From G963677325 sp963810555 (lineage in GTDB: Bacteria > Bacteroidota > Bacteroidia > Bacteroidales > Prolixibacteraceae), in NCBI GenBank assembly GCA_963810555.1, contig CAWENX010000009.1, positions 558,001-622,000 of the forward strand: a DNA stretch of 64,000 bases. The letters run 5' to 3'. A program made the position numbers and the translations under genes. The notes below the pieces were generated by a model. The model saw only the letters and a list, made by a program, of their open reading frames with translations. It was not told where the DNA came from and searched no databases. Each line of letters starts with the position of its first letter. Position 1 is the stretch's first letter. This document shows, piece by piece, positions 9,099-17,498 of the stretch.

Positions 9099-10493
9099 AT
9101 GACACTGATAAAATCAATTTCAGGAATCCGTGGCACAATCGGGGGAAAGCCGGGTGAAGGGCTTAGTCCACTTGATGCAGTCAAATTTACAGCCGCTTAC
9201 TTTACCTGGCTAAAAGAAAACGTTCCCGGCAAAGTGAAGCACAAAGTTGTGGTGGGACGCGACGCACGGATTTCAGGGGAAATGTTAAACTCAATTGTAT
9301 CAGCGACATTAATAGCTATGGGTGCTGATGTGATCAACATCGGCTTGGCTTCGACACCTACAACAGAATTAGCGGTAATTGCTGAAAAAGCTGACGGAGG
9401 TATAATACTTACAGCAAGCCACAATCCCAAACAATGGAATGCCCTTAAACTATTGAATAATAATGGTGAATTCCTAAATGATTCTGAAGGCACAAGAGTA
9501 CTGTCTATAGCTGAGAATGAAAACTTTTCATTTGCTACGATTGATGATCTTGGTGAAGAAATCAAAAAAGACTATACACATTTTCATATCAGGCATGTAA
9601 TTGGACTTAATCTGGTAGATACGAAAGCAATAAGGAATGCCGGATTTACTGTGGGAATAGATGCAGTCAATTCTGTTGGCGGAATTATTATACCGCAGCT
9701 TCTTAAAGCATTAGGCGTCAGTAATGTCATTGAAATCAACTGTACTCCTAATGGGCATTTCGCTCATATCCCGGAACCTATACCAGGGAATCTTAAAGAA
9801 ACATCCGCTTTGGTCTATAAAAACAAAATGGATGTTTGCTTTGTTGTGGATCCGGATGTTGACAGGTTGGTCATAATCAATGAGGATGGTACAATGTTCA
9901 ATGAAGAGTACACCTTAGTAGCAGTTGCTGATTATGTGTTACAACATCAGAAAGGAAATACTGTTTCAAACCTTTCATCTTCGAGGGCATTGCGCGATGT
10001 AACTGAAAATTATGGTGGCAAGTATACAGCTGCAGCGGTTGGTGAGGTTAATGTGGTCACAATGATGAAATTTACAGGCGCAGTGATTGGAGGCGAAGGA
10101 AATGGGGGAGTAATTTATCCTGAAAGCCATTACGGACGCGATGCCCTTGTCGGAATTGGTCTGTTTCTCTCTCATCTCGCAAATTCTAAAATTAAATGCT
10201 CAGAACTTAGAGCTAAATATCCCAATTATTACATCTCCAAGAATAAGATTGAACTTACTGCAAATATCAACGTTGATTATATCCTGAAAAAGATAAAGGA
10301 AAAGTATAATAAAGAACAGATAAATGATACCGACGGAGTCCGTATTGATTTTGACCATGAATGGGTTCATTTAAGAAAATCAAATACAGAACCAATTATC
10401 AGGATATATTCGGAAAGTAAAACACTGGAAAATGCTGAAAGATTAGCCCAGGCAATTATGAATGATATCAGGAAAATTGCCGGAATAATGTAA
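9099..10493 (+). CDS. glmM: Phosphoglucosamine mutase / phosphohexomutase
   Basis: Alpha-D-phosphohexomutase family enzyme, most likely GlmM, converting glucosamine-6-phosphate to glucosamine-1-phosphate for UDP-GlcNAc. The four family landmarks are present: the phosphoserine loop ILTASHNPKQWNALK near residue 106, the metal loop DPDVDRLVI near residue 251, the sugar-binding GGEGNGGVIYP and the phosphate loop RKSNTEPIIRIYSES. The N-terminal IKSISGIRGTIGG is typical. The frame is open 60 bp further upstream, but ATG 9099 gives the usual N terminus, so I chose it. Length from there is 464 residues, normal for the family. A phosphomannomutase/phosphoglucomutase role cannot be excluded from motifs alone. 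It follows otsAB on the same strand by about 90 bp. Confidence 0.88.
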   Translation: MTLIKSISGIRGTIGGKPGEGLSPLDAVKFTAAYFTWLKENVPGKVKHKVVVGRDARISGEMLNSIVSATLIAMGADVINIGLASTPTTELAVIAEKADGGIILTASHNPKQWNALKLLNNNGEFLNDSEGTRVLSIAENENFSFATIDDLGEEIKKDYTHFHIRHVIGLNLVDTKAIRNAGFTVGIDAVNSVGGIIIPQLLKALGVSNVIEINCTPNGHFAHIPEPIPGNLKETSALVYKNKMDVCFVVDPDVDRLVIINEDGTMFNEEYTLVAVADYVLQHQKGNTVSNLSSSRALRDVTENYGGKYTAAAVGEVNVVTMMKFTGAVIGGEGNGGVIYPESHYGRDALVGIGLFLSHLANSKIKCSELRAKYPNYYISKNKIELTANINVDYILKKIKEKYNKEQINDTDGVRIDFDHEWVHLRKSNTEPIIRIYSESKTLENAERLAQAIMNDIRKIAGIM

Positions 10494-10544
10494 GTTTAAG
10501 CATTTATTAATATTTTAAGTATTTATTAATATTAGGATTGTTCT

Positions 10545-10576
10545 TTTGCTATCAAATTAATTAAAGTTTACATTTG
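10545..10576 (+). promoter_or_regulatory. Bacteroidota-type promoter for mdh
   Basis: TTTG at 10545-10548 and TACATTTG at 10569-10576 are separated by 20 bp, matching the TTTG - 19 to 21 bp - TAnnTTTG promoter described in Bacteroides. Transcription would start near 10580, leaving a leader of about 45 nt before the mdh ATG at 10626. It is the best promoter match noted in the window. Confidence 0.65.
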
Positions 10577-10625
10577 CATATTTGTCTGAATTTTTAAATA
10601 AAATTAAAAGAATAAACTGTTTTAT

Positions 10626-11561
10626 ATGAAAGTAACAATTGTTGGTGCAGGGAATGTGGGAGCAACCTGCGCAGATGTGTTGGCCTACAGGGAAGTGGTA
10701 AATGAAATAGTTCTGCTTGATATTAAAGAGGGCATTGCTGAGGGCAAGGCACTTGATATTCTTCAAAAAGGACCGATTAACACTTATGATACGCATACTT
10801 TAGGCGTTACCAATGACTACAGCAAAACAACCGGTTCAGATGTTGTTGTCATTACATCCGGATTGCCCCGCAAACCGGGTATGAGCCGGGACGACCTTAT
10901 TGAGATCAATTCAGGAATTGTGAAGACTGTCACTGAAAATGTAATAAGACATTCCCCGGATGCTGTTATCATTATTGTTTCAAATCCCTTGGATGTTATG
11001 ACTTATCAGGCTCACACAACCTCTAATCTACCCCGTACAAGAGTAATGGGTATGGCTGGGATTTTAGATACAGCCCGTTATCGCGCTTTTCTTTCAGAAG
11101 CATTGAAGATATCTCAAAAAGAAATTCAGGCAATGTTGCTTGGGGGGCATGGAGATACTATGGTTCCCCTTACTCGTTTTACTACTGTTGGCGGAATTCC
11201 TGTTTCGGAATTGTTAGATGCTGAAACACTGGAAGCTATTGTTCAGCGGACAAAAGTAGGTGGAGGTGAACTTGTGAAGTTAATGGGTACTTCCGCTTGG
11301 TATGCACCAGGAGCTGCCGCCGCACAAATGGTCGAGTCTATAGTTAAAGATCAGAGACGCCTGTTTCCTGTTTGCATCCAACTTAAAGGTGAATACGGTA
11401 TCGACAACTGTTATCTTGGCGTCCCAGTTGTTTTAGGGAAAAATGGCATTGAACAAATCATAGAACTTAAATTGAATGACGAAGAAATGTCAATGATGAA
11501 AAGAAGTGAAAGCCACGTTCGCGAGGTAATGGATGTACTTGACGAACTGAATAAAAAATAA
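10626..11561 (+). CDS. mdh: Malate dehydrogenase
   Basis: NAD-dependent malate dehydrogenase of the LDH-like type (311 residues), interconverting malate and oxaloacetate. The N-terminal Rossmann motif is VGAGNVGATCADVLAYRE, with the acidic NAD-binding residue in IVLLDIKEG. The mobile loop is SGLPRKPGMSRDDLI; the arginine after the loop's GLP and the MSRDDL pattern indicate malate rather than lactate specificity. Further motifs are VSNPLDVMTYQA, the substrate arginine in TRVMGMAGILDTARYR and the catalytic histidine in LLGGHGDTMVPL near residue 175. A good promoter lies upstream and a clear hairpin terminator downstream, so it is probably transcribed alone. Confidence 0.95.
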   Translation: MKVTIVGAGNVGATCADVLAYREVVNEIVLLDIKEGIAEGKALDILQKGPINTYDTHTLGVTNDYSKTTGSDVVVITSGLPRKPGMSRDDLIEINSGIVKTVTENVIRHSPDAVIIIVSNPLDVMTYQAHTTSNLPRTRVMGMAGILDTARYRAFLSEALKISQKEIQAMLLGGHGDTMVPLTRFTTVGGIPVSELLDAETLEAIVQRTKVGGGELVKLMGTSAWYAPGAAAAQMVESIVKDQRRLFPVCIQLKGEYGIDNCYLGVPVVLGKNGIEQIIELKLNDEEMSMMKRSESHVREVMDVLDELNKK

Positions 11562-11582
11562 CCGAATAATCATTTTATCAGA

Positions 11583-11620
11583 GGAGCCTTCAATCATTAA
11601 AGGATTGAAGGCTTCTTTAT
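11583..11620 (+). terminator. Rho-independent terminator after mdh
   Basis: GCCTTCAATC at 11586-11595 pairs perfectly with GATTGAAGGC at 11603-11612 around a 7-nt loop and is followed by TTCTTT. It begins about 22 bp after the mdh stop. Confidence 0.85.
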
Positions 11621-11669
11621 ACAAACGTAGCGCTAAACCAATCTTCATTAGCTTTTTTATTAAAGGAAC

Positions 11670-12086
11670 ATGTCAAAAGAATTAGATTTCATAATTGTTG
11701 AACTGGAGCCAAATACCTTTCATCCTTTGATAAAAGCTGATTTTAAAGGATTAGTAAATTATTGGTGGGTAATTGATAGCGGAGCCTCAAAAAGTGTTAT
11801 GGAGATTACGCTGATGGACCATTACTTCAGAGAAGAAACAGATTCAGTTATGGCAACAGGTTTAGGCAAAGAAGAGGTTAGCACATCTTCAGGAATAATT
11901 GAAAATCTGGTATTAAATGGATTCAATTTAGGCCCCCTGAAAGTAGCACTTGTTGATTTTCAACATATAAATACCGAATACTCCAAATTTACCGATAAAA
12001 GAATAATCGGACTTATTGGTTGTGATTTTCTTTATTCCCATCAGGCAGTAATAGATTTTAAAAGGCGTAAGTTTATTCTCAGATAA
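11670..12086 (+). CDS. Retropepsin-like aspartic protease family protein
   Basis: Small 138-residue protein with a single aspartyl-protease half-domain. The catalytic motif is WWVIDSGASKSVMEI (DSGA) near residue 36, followed by a flap-like region (MATGLGKEEVSTSSGIIENL) and the typical C-terminal IGLIGCDFLYSHQAVIDFKR, matching the ILG.DFL...AIIDY pattern of clan AA proteins. One DSG per chain implies it would act as a dimer, as for retropepsins. No signal peptide or transmembrane helix is seen, so it is probably cytoplasmic. Substrate and role are unknown. It stands between the mdh terminator and secDF. Confidence 0.75.
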   Translation: MSKELDFIIVELEPNTFHPLIKADFKGLVNYWWVIDSGASKSVMEITLMDHYFREETDSVMATGLGKEEVSTSSGIIENLVLNGFNLGPLKVALVDFQHINTEYSKFTDKRIIGLIGCDFLYSHQAVIDFKRRKFILR

Positions 12087-12162
12087 ATTATGTTTGTTTC
12101 ATTTCGCTCAATAAATGCCATTATTGACAAGAAAATAAGACTATTTGTTCTTAAAAAATAAA

Positions 12163-12170
12163 TATCTTTG
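12163..12170 (+). promoter_or_regulatory. Candidate -7 box upstream of secDF
   Basis: TATCTTTG matches TAnnTTTG and lies 83 bp before the secDF ATG. A TTTG at 12144-12147 is present, but the spacing of 15 bp is shorter than the usual 19-21, so confidence is moderate. Confidence 0.4.
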
Positions 12171-12252
12171 CGTCCTGAGTTTTAGTTCATCAAAAAACTA
12201 ATAATAGTAATAAAATATATTAACAAGATAGAGATAATTTAACCATTTTCAG

Positions 12253-15200
12253 ATGCAGAATAAAGGATTAATTCGCCTATTAACTTTAGCTTTATCATTG
12301 GTTTGTGTCTACCAGCTTCTTTTTACGTATAAAACCTATAAGGTTCAAAGCGACGCAAAGAAATATGCCATTGCAAAGGCAAAACTGGAAAACAAAATCG
12401 GTTCAGTTGAAGAGTTAAATGACCTCGAGAAAAAGTATGAAACATTTTATCTTGATTCTATTGCAGGTCAACCAGTATACAATTTCTTAGGTTTGAAGAA
12501 ATACACTTACCGGGAGGTAAATGAATACTCTATTCCCCTTGGACTTGACCTTCAGGGCGGGATGAATGTTACTCTTGAAGTATCAGTAGTAAATCTTATT
12601 CGTTCCCTGGCTGATTACAGTACCGATTCAACATTTAACGAAGCCCTCAGACTTGCATCAAAAATGCAAAAAACAAGTCAGGAGGATTTTGTTACTCTTT
12701 TTGGAAAAGCATTTACTCAAATAGACCCTAACGCAAAACTCGCTGCAATATTCAATACACTTGAACTCCGCGATAAAGTAAATTTTAATTCTACCAACGA
12801 ACAAGTTCTTAAGGTTATCAGGGATGAAACCAATGCCGCCATTGACAATACTTTCCAGATTCTGCGTAATCGTATTGACCGTTTCGGTGTAACACAACCC
12901 AACATCCAACAGCTTCAGACAAAAGGTCGAATAATGATCGAGCTTCCCGGTGTTAAAGACGAAGCACGCGTACGTAAATTATTACAGACAACTGCAAATC
13001 TTGAGTTCTGGGAAACTTATGAAAACAGCGAGGTTTACCCTTACCTGCTTGAAGCGAACAAAAAGCTCCGTGAATTAAATATCCTCAAACAGGAAAGCAC
13101 TAAACCAGAAACTACAAAAGCAAAATCCGATACTACGAAAGTCGGGGGATTACTCAATGAAATTCAAAAAGAAAAACAGGATACTTCTTTGGCTGCAGGA
13201 TCTACTGCCGAAATTGCCAAAAATTATCCGCTCTTCTCCATTCTGACTCCCAACACCACAAGGGAAGGACAACTGATGCGCGGAGCAACTATAGGGTATG
13301 CGCAACTTAAGGATACTGCCCGTGTAGATGAAATTCTGAATATGCCACAGATTAAATCTGTATTTCCACGAACAATGCTTTTTCGCTGGTCTGCAAATCC
13401 GGTTCAAAAAGGGGGGAATATTTATGAACTGATTGCTCTCAAAGTGACTAACCGTGATGGCAGGGCTCCATTGGACGGCTCGGCAGTGATAGATGCCCGC
13501 CAGGATTTTGCCCAAAACCGTGCTACGAGTGTTGTAGATATGAATATGAATGCCGAAGGAGCCAAAATTTGGCAGCGGATAACGCGTGAGAATGTAGGAA
13601 AACAGGTTGCAATAGTTCTCGATAATCTCGTTCAGTCACATCCTGTTGTTCAGGGTGAAATTCCAAACGGACGCACCGAAATTTCGGGGAACTTTACAGT
13701 TGAAGAAGCAAAAGACCTTGCCAACATGCTCAAGTCTGGTAAAATGCCGGCCACAGTAAACATAGTAGCCGAAGAGGTTGTAGGACCAACGCTTGGAAAG
13801 GAATCGATCCACAGTGGTTTGATTTCCTTTGTAATTGCCTTCATCCTTGTTCTGTCCTATATGTTATTCTTCTATAGCCGGGGTGCGGGTTTTGCAGCTA
13901 ACATTGCCTTGCTTTTCAACTTGTTCTTCATCATTGGAATCCTGGCTTCTCTTGGCGCTACCCTTACACTTCCGGGTATTGCAGGTATTGTTCTGACTAT
14001 GGGTATGGCCGTTGATGCAAATGTGTTGATAAATGAGCGAATCGAGGAAGAAATACGGGCAGGAAAAGGAATAAGACTGGCAGTTAAAGATGGTTATTCT
14101 CATGCCTATTCAGCAATAATCGACGGACAGGTGACCACCCTTCTGACAGGTATAGTATTGTATATTTTTGGTTCAGGACCAATCCAGGGATTTGCCACAA
14201 CTCTGATTATCGGTATCGTTACTTCACTTTTCACCTCCATTTTTATTGCCCGTCTTTATATAGAAGGAGTTATTGAGAAAGGCAAAAAAATGTCCTTTGT
14301 AAGCAATTTAACCAAAGAGTGGTTACGTCATGTAAATATCCCTTTCCTTCAAATGCGGCACTTTTTCTATTGGTTCTCCGGGATTTTAATAGTCATTTCG
14401 ATCCTGTCGCTGACATTTAGAGGATTAAACCTGTCTATTGATTTCAAGGGCGGTCGTACATATGTGGTTCGTTTCGATCAGGAAGTCAAAACCGAAAACA
14501 TAGCTAATGACCTTTCAAAAGTCTGGAATTCACCTCCTAAAGTTATAACCTATGGTGGAAACAACCAGGTCATGATCACAACCGATTATCTTATAAACGA
14601 AGAAAATCCGACTATTGATAATGAAATGGACTCTTTACTTTATGTAGGATTGAAACCCTTCCTTGGGCAAAATGTCACACAAAAAACATTCAACAGCAAT
14701 AACTTGCAAATGTCTCAAAAAGTCGGGCCTACTATTTCTTCAGACCTGAAAAGACAGGCAGTTCTTGCCGTATTCTTCGCCCTTTTGATAATCGCCCTAT
14801 ACATTACTGTACGGTTCCGAAACTGGTCATTCGGGCTTGGTGGGATTGTCTCTCTGTTCCATGATTCCATTATCACCATCGGCGCATTCTCATTGCTCAA
14901 CGGAATCCTTCCTTTCTCCCTATCTGTGGACCAGTCTTTCATTGCAGCAATTCTTACAGTTGTAGGTTACTCCATTAATGACACGGTGATTGTTTTCGAC
15001 CGAATCCGTGAGTATGTCAGATTACATCCTAAACAGGATTCAATGACAACTTTTAATAATGCCATGAACAGTACTTTACGCCGTACATTCAGCACTTCGC
15101 TTACCGTGTTGATCGTTCTGCTTGCCATATTCCTGTTCGGAGGCACATCCATAAAAGGATTTATCTTCGCCCTTTTATTCGGTATTTTTATAGGAACTTA

Positions 15201-15279
15201 CTCTTCAGTGCTCGTTGCTACTCCTGTAGCATATGATACTTTACCAAAAGAGAAAAAGAATATAGGCGATAAAAAATAA
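12253..15279 (+). CDS. secDF: Fused protein translocase subunit SecDF
   Basis: A 1008-residue fusion of SecD and SecF, the RND-like accessory complex that uses the proton-motive force to pull proteins through SecYEG. The SecD half has an N-terminal helix (LIRLLTLALSLVCVYQLLF), the signature PLGLDLQGGMNVTLEVSV near residue 97, a large periplasmic domain, and a membrane core (HSGLISFVIAFILVLSYMLF, IAGIVLTMGMAVDANVLINE with RIEEE). The SecF half starts near residue 690, has the matching SIDFKGGRTYVVRF near residue 729, and ends with a second core containing ILTVVGYSINDTVIVFDRIR. An insertion rich in K/T/E lies in the periplasmic part around residues 275-315. The SecD-SecF fusion is the usual form in Bacteroidota. 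The frame is intact over 3 kb. Confidence 0.97.
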   Translation: MQNKGLIRLLTLALSLVCVYQLLFTYKTYKVQSDAKKYAIAKAKLENKIGSVEELNDLEKKYETFYLDSIAGQPVYNFLGLKKYTYREVNEYSIPLGLDLQGGMNVTLEVSVVNLIRSLADYSTDSTFNEALRLASKMQKTSQEDFVTLFGKAFTQIDPNAKLAAIFNTLELRDKVNFNSTNEQVLKVIRDETNAAIDNTFQILRNRIDRFGVTQPNIQQLQTKGRIMIELPGVKDEARVRKLLQTTANLEFWETYENSEVYPYLLEANKKLRELNILKQESTKPETTKAKSDTTKVGGLLNEIQKEKQDTSLAAGSTAEIAKNYPLFSILTPNTTREGQLMRGATIGYAQLKDTARVDEILNMPQIKSVFPRTMLFRWSANPVQKGGNIYELIALKVTNRDGRAPLDGSAVIDARQDFAQNRATSVVDMNMNAEGAKIWQRITRENVGKQVAIVLDNLVQSHPVVQGEIPNGRTEISGNFTVEEAKDLANMLKSGKMPATVNIVAEEVVGPTLGKESIHSGLISFVIAFILVLSYMLFFYSRGAGFAANIALLFNLFFIIGILASLGATLTLPGIAGIVLTMGMAVDANVLINERIEEEIRAGKGIRLAVKDGYSHAYSAIIDGQVTTLLTGIVLYIFGSGPIQGFATTLIIGIVTSLFTSIFIARLYIEGVIEKGKKMSFVSNLTKEWLRHVNIPFLQMRHFFYWFSGILIVISILSLTFRGLNLSIDFKGGRTYVVRFDQEVKTENIANDLSKVWNSPPKVITYGGNNQVMITTDYLINEENPTIDNEMDSLLYVGLKPFLGQNVTQKTFNSNNLQMSQKVGPTISSDLKRQAVLAVFFALLIIALYITVRFRNWSFGLGGIVSLFHDSIITIGAFSLLNGILPFSLSVDQSFIAAILTVVGYSINDTVIVFDRIREYVRLHPKQDSMTTFNNAMNSTLRRTFSTSLTVLIVLLAIFLFGGTSIKGFIFALLFGIFIGTYSSVLVATPVAYDTLPKEKKNIGDKK

Positions 15280-15283
15280 AAAA

Positions 15284-15356
15284 GCAAAGAGCAAAGAGCT
15301 AAGGGCAAAGGGTAAAAAGCCAAGAGTTTTTACCTTTTGCCCTTTACCTTTGCCCT
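15284..15356. terminator. Self-complementary heptad array / hairpin after secDF
   Basis: Begins 4 bp after the secDF stop. Heptad words run GCAAAGA, GCAAAGA, GCTAAGG, GCAAAGG, GTAAAAA, GCCAAGA, then reverse words such as TTACCTT and TTGCCCT. The part GGGCAAAGGGTAAAAA (15303-15318) pairs with TTTTTACCTTTTGCCC (15327-15342) with one G-U, so the array can act as a terminator hairpin. Confidence 0.65.
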
Positions 15357-15403
15357 ATATTTAAAATATGTGAATTTTTTAATCTGTATGGTCAAATCAT
15401 TCG

Positions 15404-15411
15404 TATATTTG
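15404..15411 (+). promoter_or_regulatory. Candidate -7 box upstream of tatA
   Basis: TATATTTG fits TAnnTTTG and lies 26 bp before the tatA ATG, in an AT-rich stretch. No convincing TTTG upstream element is seen at the standard distance. Confidence 0.4.
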
Positions 15412-15437
15412 CCTCCTGATAATTTAATAAAAGTATT

Positions 15438-15650
15438 ATGAATTTAATGATTATTGCAGGAGTTGTCGGACCGTGGCAGATTGTTCTTATAGCAGCGGTT
15501 GCATTGCTCTTATTTGGCGGACAGAAGATTCCTGAACTTATGGGTGGTATCGGTAAAGGAATGAAGGAATTCAAGAAAGCTGTAAGAGAAGATGAAGAAC
15601 CTAAAGAAGAGTCTAAAAAAGAAGAGGTTAAGAAAGAAATAAAAGAATAA
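15438..15650 (+). CDS. tatA: Twin-arginine translocase TatA/TatE family subunit
   Basis: 70-residue pore-forming Tat component. A short N-terminal helix (WQIVLIAAVALLLFGGQKIPEL) carries the conserved FGG-KIPEL hinge, followed by the amphipathic helix MGGIGKGMKEFKKAVRED and a highly charged E/K tail. This is the canonical TatA layout. No tatB or tatC lies next to it. A second TatA-like gene occurs at 20433-20702. It is likely transcribed from its own promoter, with a hairpin at 15675-15700 downstream. Confidence 0.92.
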   Translation: MNLMIIAGVVGPWQIVLIAAVALLLFGGQKIPELMGGIGKGMKEFKKAVREDEEPKEESKKEEVKKEIKE

Positions 15651-15674
15651 AAATACGCCCTAACACCTATATAT

Positions 15675-15705
15675 CCTTCCCCGATATAAATCGGGGAGGG
15701 ATTGT
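15675..15705 (+). terminator. Hairpin terminator after tatA
   Basis: CCTTCCCCGAT (15675-15685) pairs with ATCGGGGAGGG (15690-15700), with one wobble and a 4-nt loop, followed by T-rich ATTGTTGTTCTT. It lies between tatA and the exbB-like gene, whose start is only about 20 bp further on. Confidence 0.7.
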
Positions 15706-15720
15706 TGTTCTTAAATCGAT

Positions 15721-16410
15721 ATGACGAGTTTATTTATCATTCTCCAGCAAGGTATACCTGTTCAGATTGCCCAAAAACCGGTTAACCCGCCCGAAATGTC
15801 TTTGTTTGAACTTATGTTAAAAGGTGGCTGGGTATTGCTCCCCATTGCAATTATTTCGCTTATTTCAATATATCTCATCGTGGTCAAATATCTTGAAATC
15901 AGGAAGTACACTAAACCTGAAGAAGATGTGGTCACAGGTTTTAAGGCAAATCTTCAGCAGGGCAATATTGTTCAGGCTTTGGCTCAGCTGAAGATGGGGC
16001 AAAGTTCATACAGCAATATTTTTTACCATGCTACTTTAAGTATTGGAAAACCTATCCGGGAAGTTGAAGGTACAATTGAAAGCGCCGCCGCTATTGAAGT
16101 AAGCAAAATGAACAACAATTTACATTACCTCGGGCTGTTTGCCGGTATTGCCCCCATGCTTGGATTTGTGGGAACAATTGCGGGGGTTATCAAGATTTTT
16201 TACAACATTTCACTTGCCGATAATATAAGTATTGGACTAATATCCGGAGGTCTCTATGAAAAAATGATATCCAGCGGAACAGGTCTTATTGTTGGAGTAG
16301 TAGCCTATACCGGTTACCATATCCTTAGTATAATGATTGACAAATACATGTCAATGATTGAAAAAGAGGCATTTGAATTTACAAATCTCATTCAAAACAA
16401 TAAAACATGA
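15721..16410 (+). CDS. exbB: MotA/TolQ/ExbB family proton channel
   Basis: 229-residue proton-channel subunit of the ExbB/TolQ type, which couples the proton-motive force to outer-membrane processes. A first helix lies at MLKGGWVLLPIAIISLISIYLIVVKYLEI. After a cytoplasmic domain come the two conserved helices: HYLGLFAGIAPMLGFVGTIAGVI, with the GLFAGIAPMLGFVGTIAGV family signature, and the C-terminal SGTGLIVGVVAYTGYHILSI. The stop overlaps the next gene's start by 4 bp (ATGA), showing tight coupling with exbD. The start ATG at 15721 was chosen because it directly follows the terminator-like hairpin and gives a standard N terminus. Whether the system serves TonB or Tol cannot be told without a third partner. 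Confidence 0.9.
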   Translation: MTSLFIILQQGIPVQIAQKPVNPPEMSLFELMLKGGWVLLPIAIISLISIYLIVVKYLEIRKYTKPEEDVVTGFKANLQQGNIVQALAQLKMGQSSYSNIFYHATLSIGKPIREVEGTIESAAAIEVSKMNNNLHYLGLFAGIAPMLGFVGTIAGVIKIFYNISLADNISIGLISGGLYEKMISSGTGLIVGVVAYTGYHILSIMIDKYMSMIEKEAFEFTNLIQNNKT

Positions 16411-16808
16411 GACTAAAGAAGCGCCTTGGTTTTCAGCCTGAAGTGGCCACCGGCTCTTTAAATGACATCATGTTTTTCCTGTTGCTGTTTTTCCTCCTTG
16501 TTGCCACCTTTGCCAATCCAAATGTTATTAAGCTGTTGCTCCCCAAAGCCAGTTCATCACAGACACTTGATAAAAAACAGGTCACCCTTTCTGTAACAAA
16601 GGAGAAGAATTACTTTATCGACAACAAAATTGTTCCGTTTATTCAGCTTGAAGGCGAGTTGGCAAAGATTAAAAAAACCATCCCGGATGTTACTATTGTC
16701 CTTCGTACAGAGAACACTCTTACTGTCCAGGACCTCGTTGACGTGCTTGAAATCGGCAACAAACTCCAGATTAAGATGATCCTCGCTACCCAAAAGAAAT
16801 CAGGATAA
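16407..16808 (+). CDS. exbD: ExbD/TolR family biopolymer transport protein
   Basis: 133-residue partner of the upstream ExbB/TolQ channel, overlapping it by 4 bp. A single N-terminal helix (LNDIMFFLLLFFLLVATFAN) carries the conserved proton-binding aspartate in LNDIMFFLL. A periplasmic domain follows, with VTLSVTKEKNYFIDNKIVPF and a C-terminal VQDLVDVLEIGNKLQIKMIL, matching ExbD folds. No tonB or tolA gene follows; after the stop comes a 690-bp spacer containing a striking repeat array. Confidence 0.88.
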   Translation: MRLKKRLGFQPEVATGSLNDIMFFLLLFFLLVATFANPNVIKLLLPKASSSQTLDKKQVTLSVTKEKNYFIDNKIVPFIQLEGELAKIKKTIPDVTIVLRTENTLTVQDLVDVLEIGNKLQIKMILATQKKSG

Positions 16809-17498
16809 TAGTGATATTATTTATCATACCGTGGATTTTCTTCCCCAAATTTGTTCTCTAACCTGTGTTTGAATTAAGAAATACACAATTCCGCCAAAAA
16901 ACCTTGCTTTAAACTCCCGGAAGAATAATTGGCTTAACCTATCTCAGATTCCATTTCATGATGCCCGGAGGCCTTCACAGACCCTGCTCCTGGCATGTCC
17001 GTATCAAGTCCGTATTTTATCCACTAATTTTCCACTCAATAAACACTGTTTCTCCACTAATTAGTGGAGAAACAGTGTACAAATAGTGGAGATATAGTGG
17101 ACAAAATACGGCTTTGGTATAGTTATGGTTTGGCCTTGAAAGGATAAAAGCAACCTCCTTAAGAGTAAAAATCTGATAAAAAAACTTCCCAGGGATTCAT
17201 AGCAGTGAGAGGCAGGCCTTGAGGATAATGCGATCGCGGTTAAAATGTCATAGCAAAAGGAACATTCAATACTGCTGATAAACATTAATCAAATTTTAAA
17301 CCGGAACCGCATTAGAACAATGGATCAGGACATTAGCTTATATTAAACTCAGGTTATTAAATTCATCAAATAAATTATCTGTAATAAGTCTTTCACAATA
17401 AATAAATATTATTTATCTTTAAGTAGATTAAACCTAATGCGAGTTTGAATAGCTAAGGTTGTCATAAAGCCGTTTAGTATTAATTTAAGCATTAAGCC
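16809..17498. other. 690-bp gene-free spacer containing an 11-bp-phased word array
   Basis: I see no credible coding frame or RNA gene here. The main feature is the dyad-symmetric array at 16998-17123 (listed separately). The rest is AT-rich, without other repeats that I recognise. The spacer precedes the uncharacterised gene at 17499. Confidence 0.6.
16998..17123. repeat. Palindromic array of 7-bp words spaced exactly 11 bp apart
   Basis: Words start at 16998, 17009, 17020, 17031, 17042 and 17053 (TCCGTAT, TCCGTAT, TCCACTA, TCCACTC, AACACTG, TCCACTA). Reverse-complement words follow at 17062, 17073, 17084, 17095 and 17106 (TAGTGGA, CAGTGTA, TAGTGGA, TAGTGGA, ATACGGC). A sixth reverse position at 17117 is degenerate. 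The arms mirror each other word by word around an axis between 17060 and 17061, and 17043-17078 is a perfect 36-bp palindrome. Confidence 0.85.
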
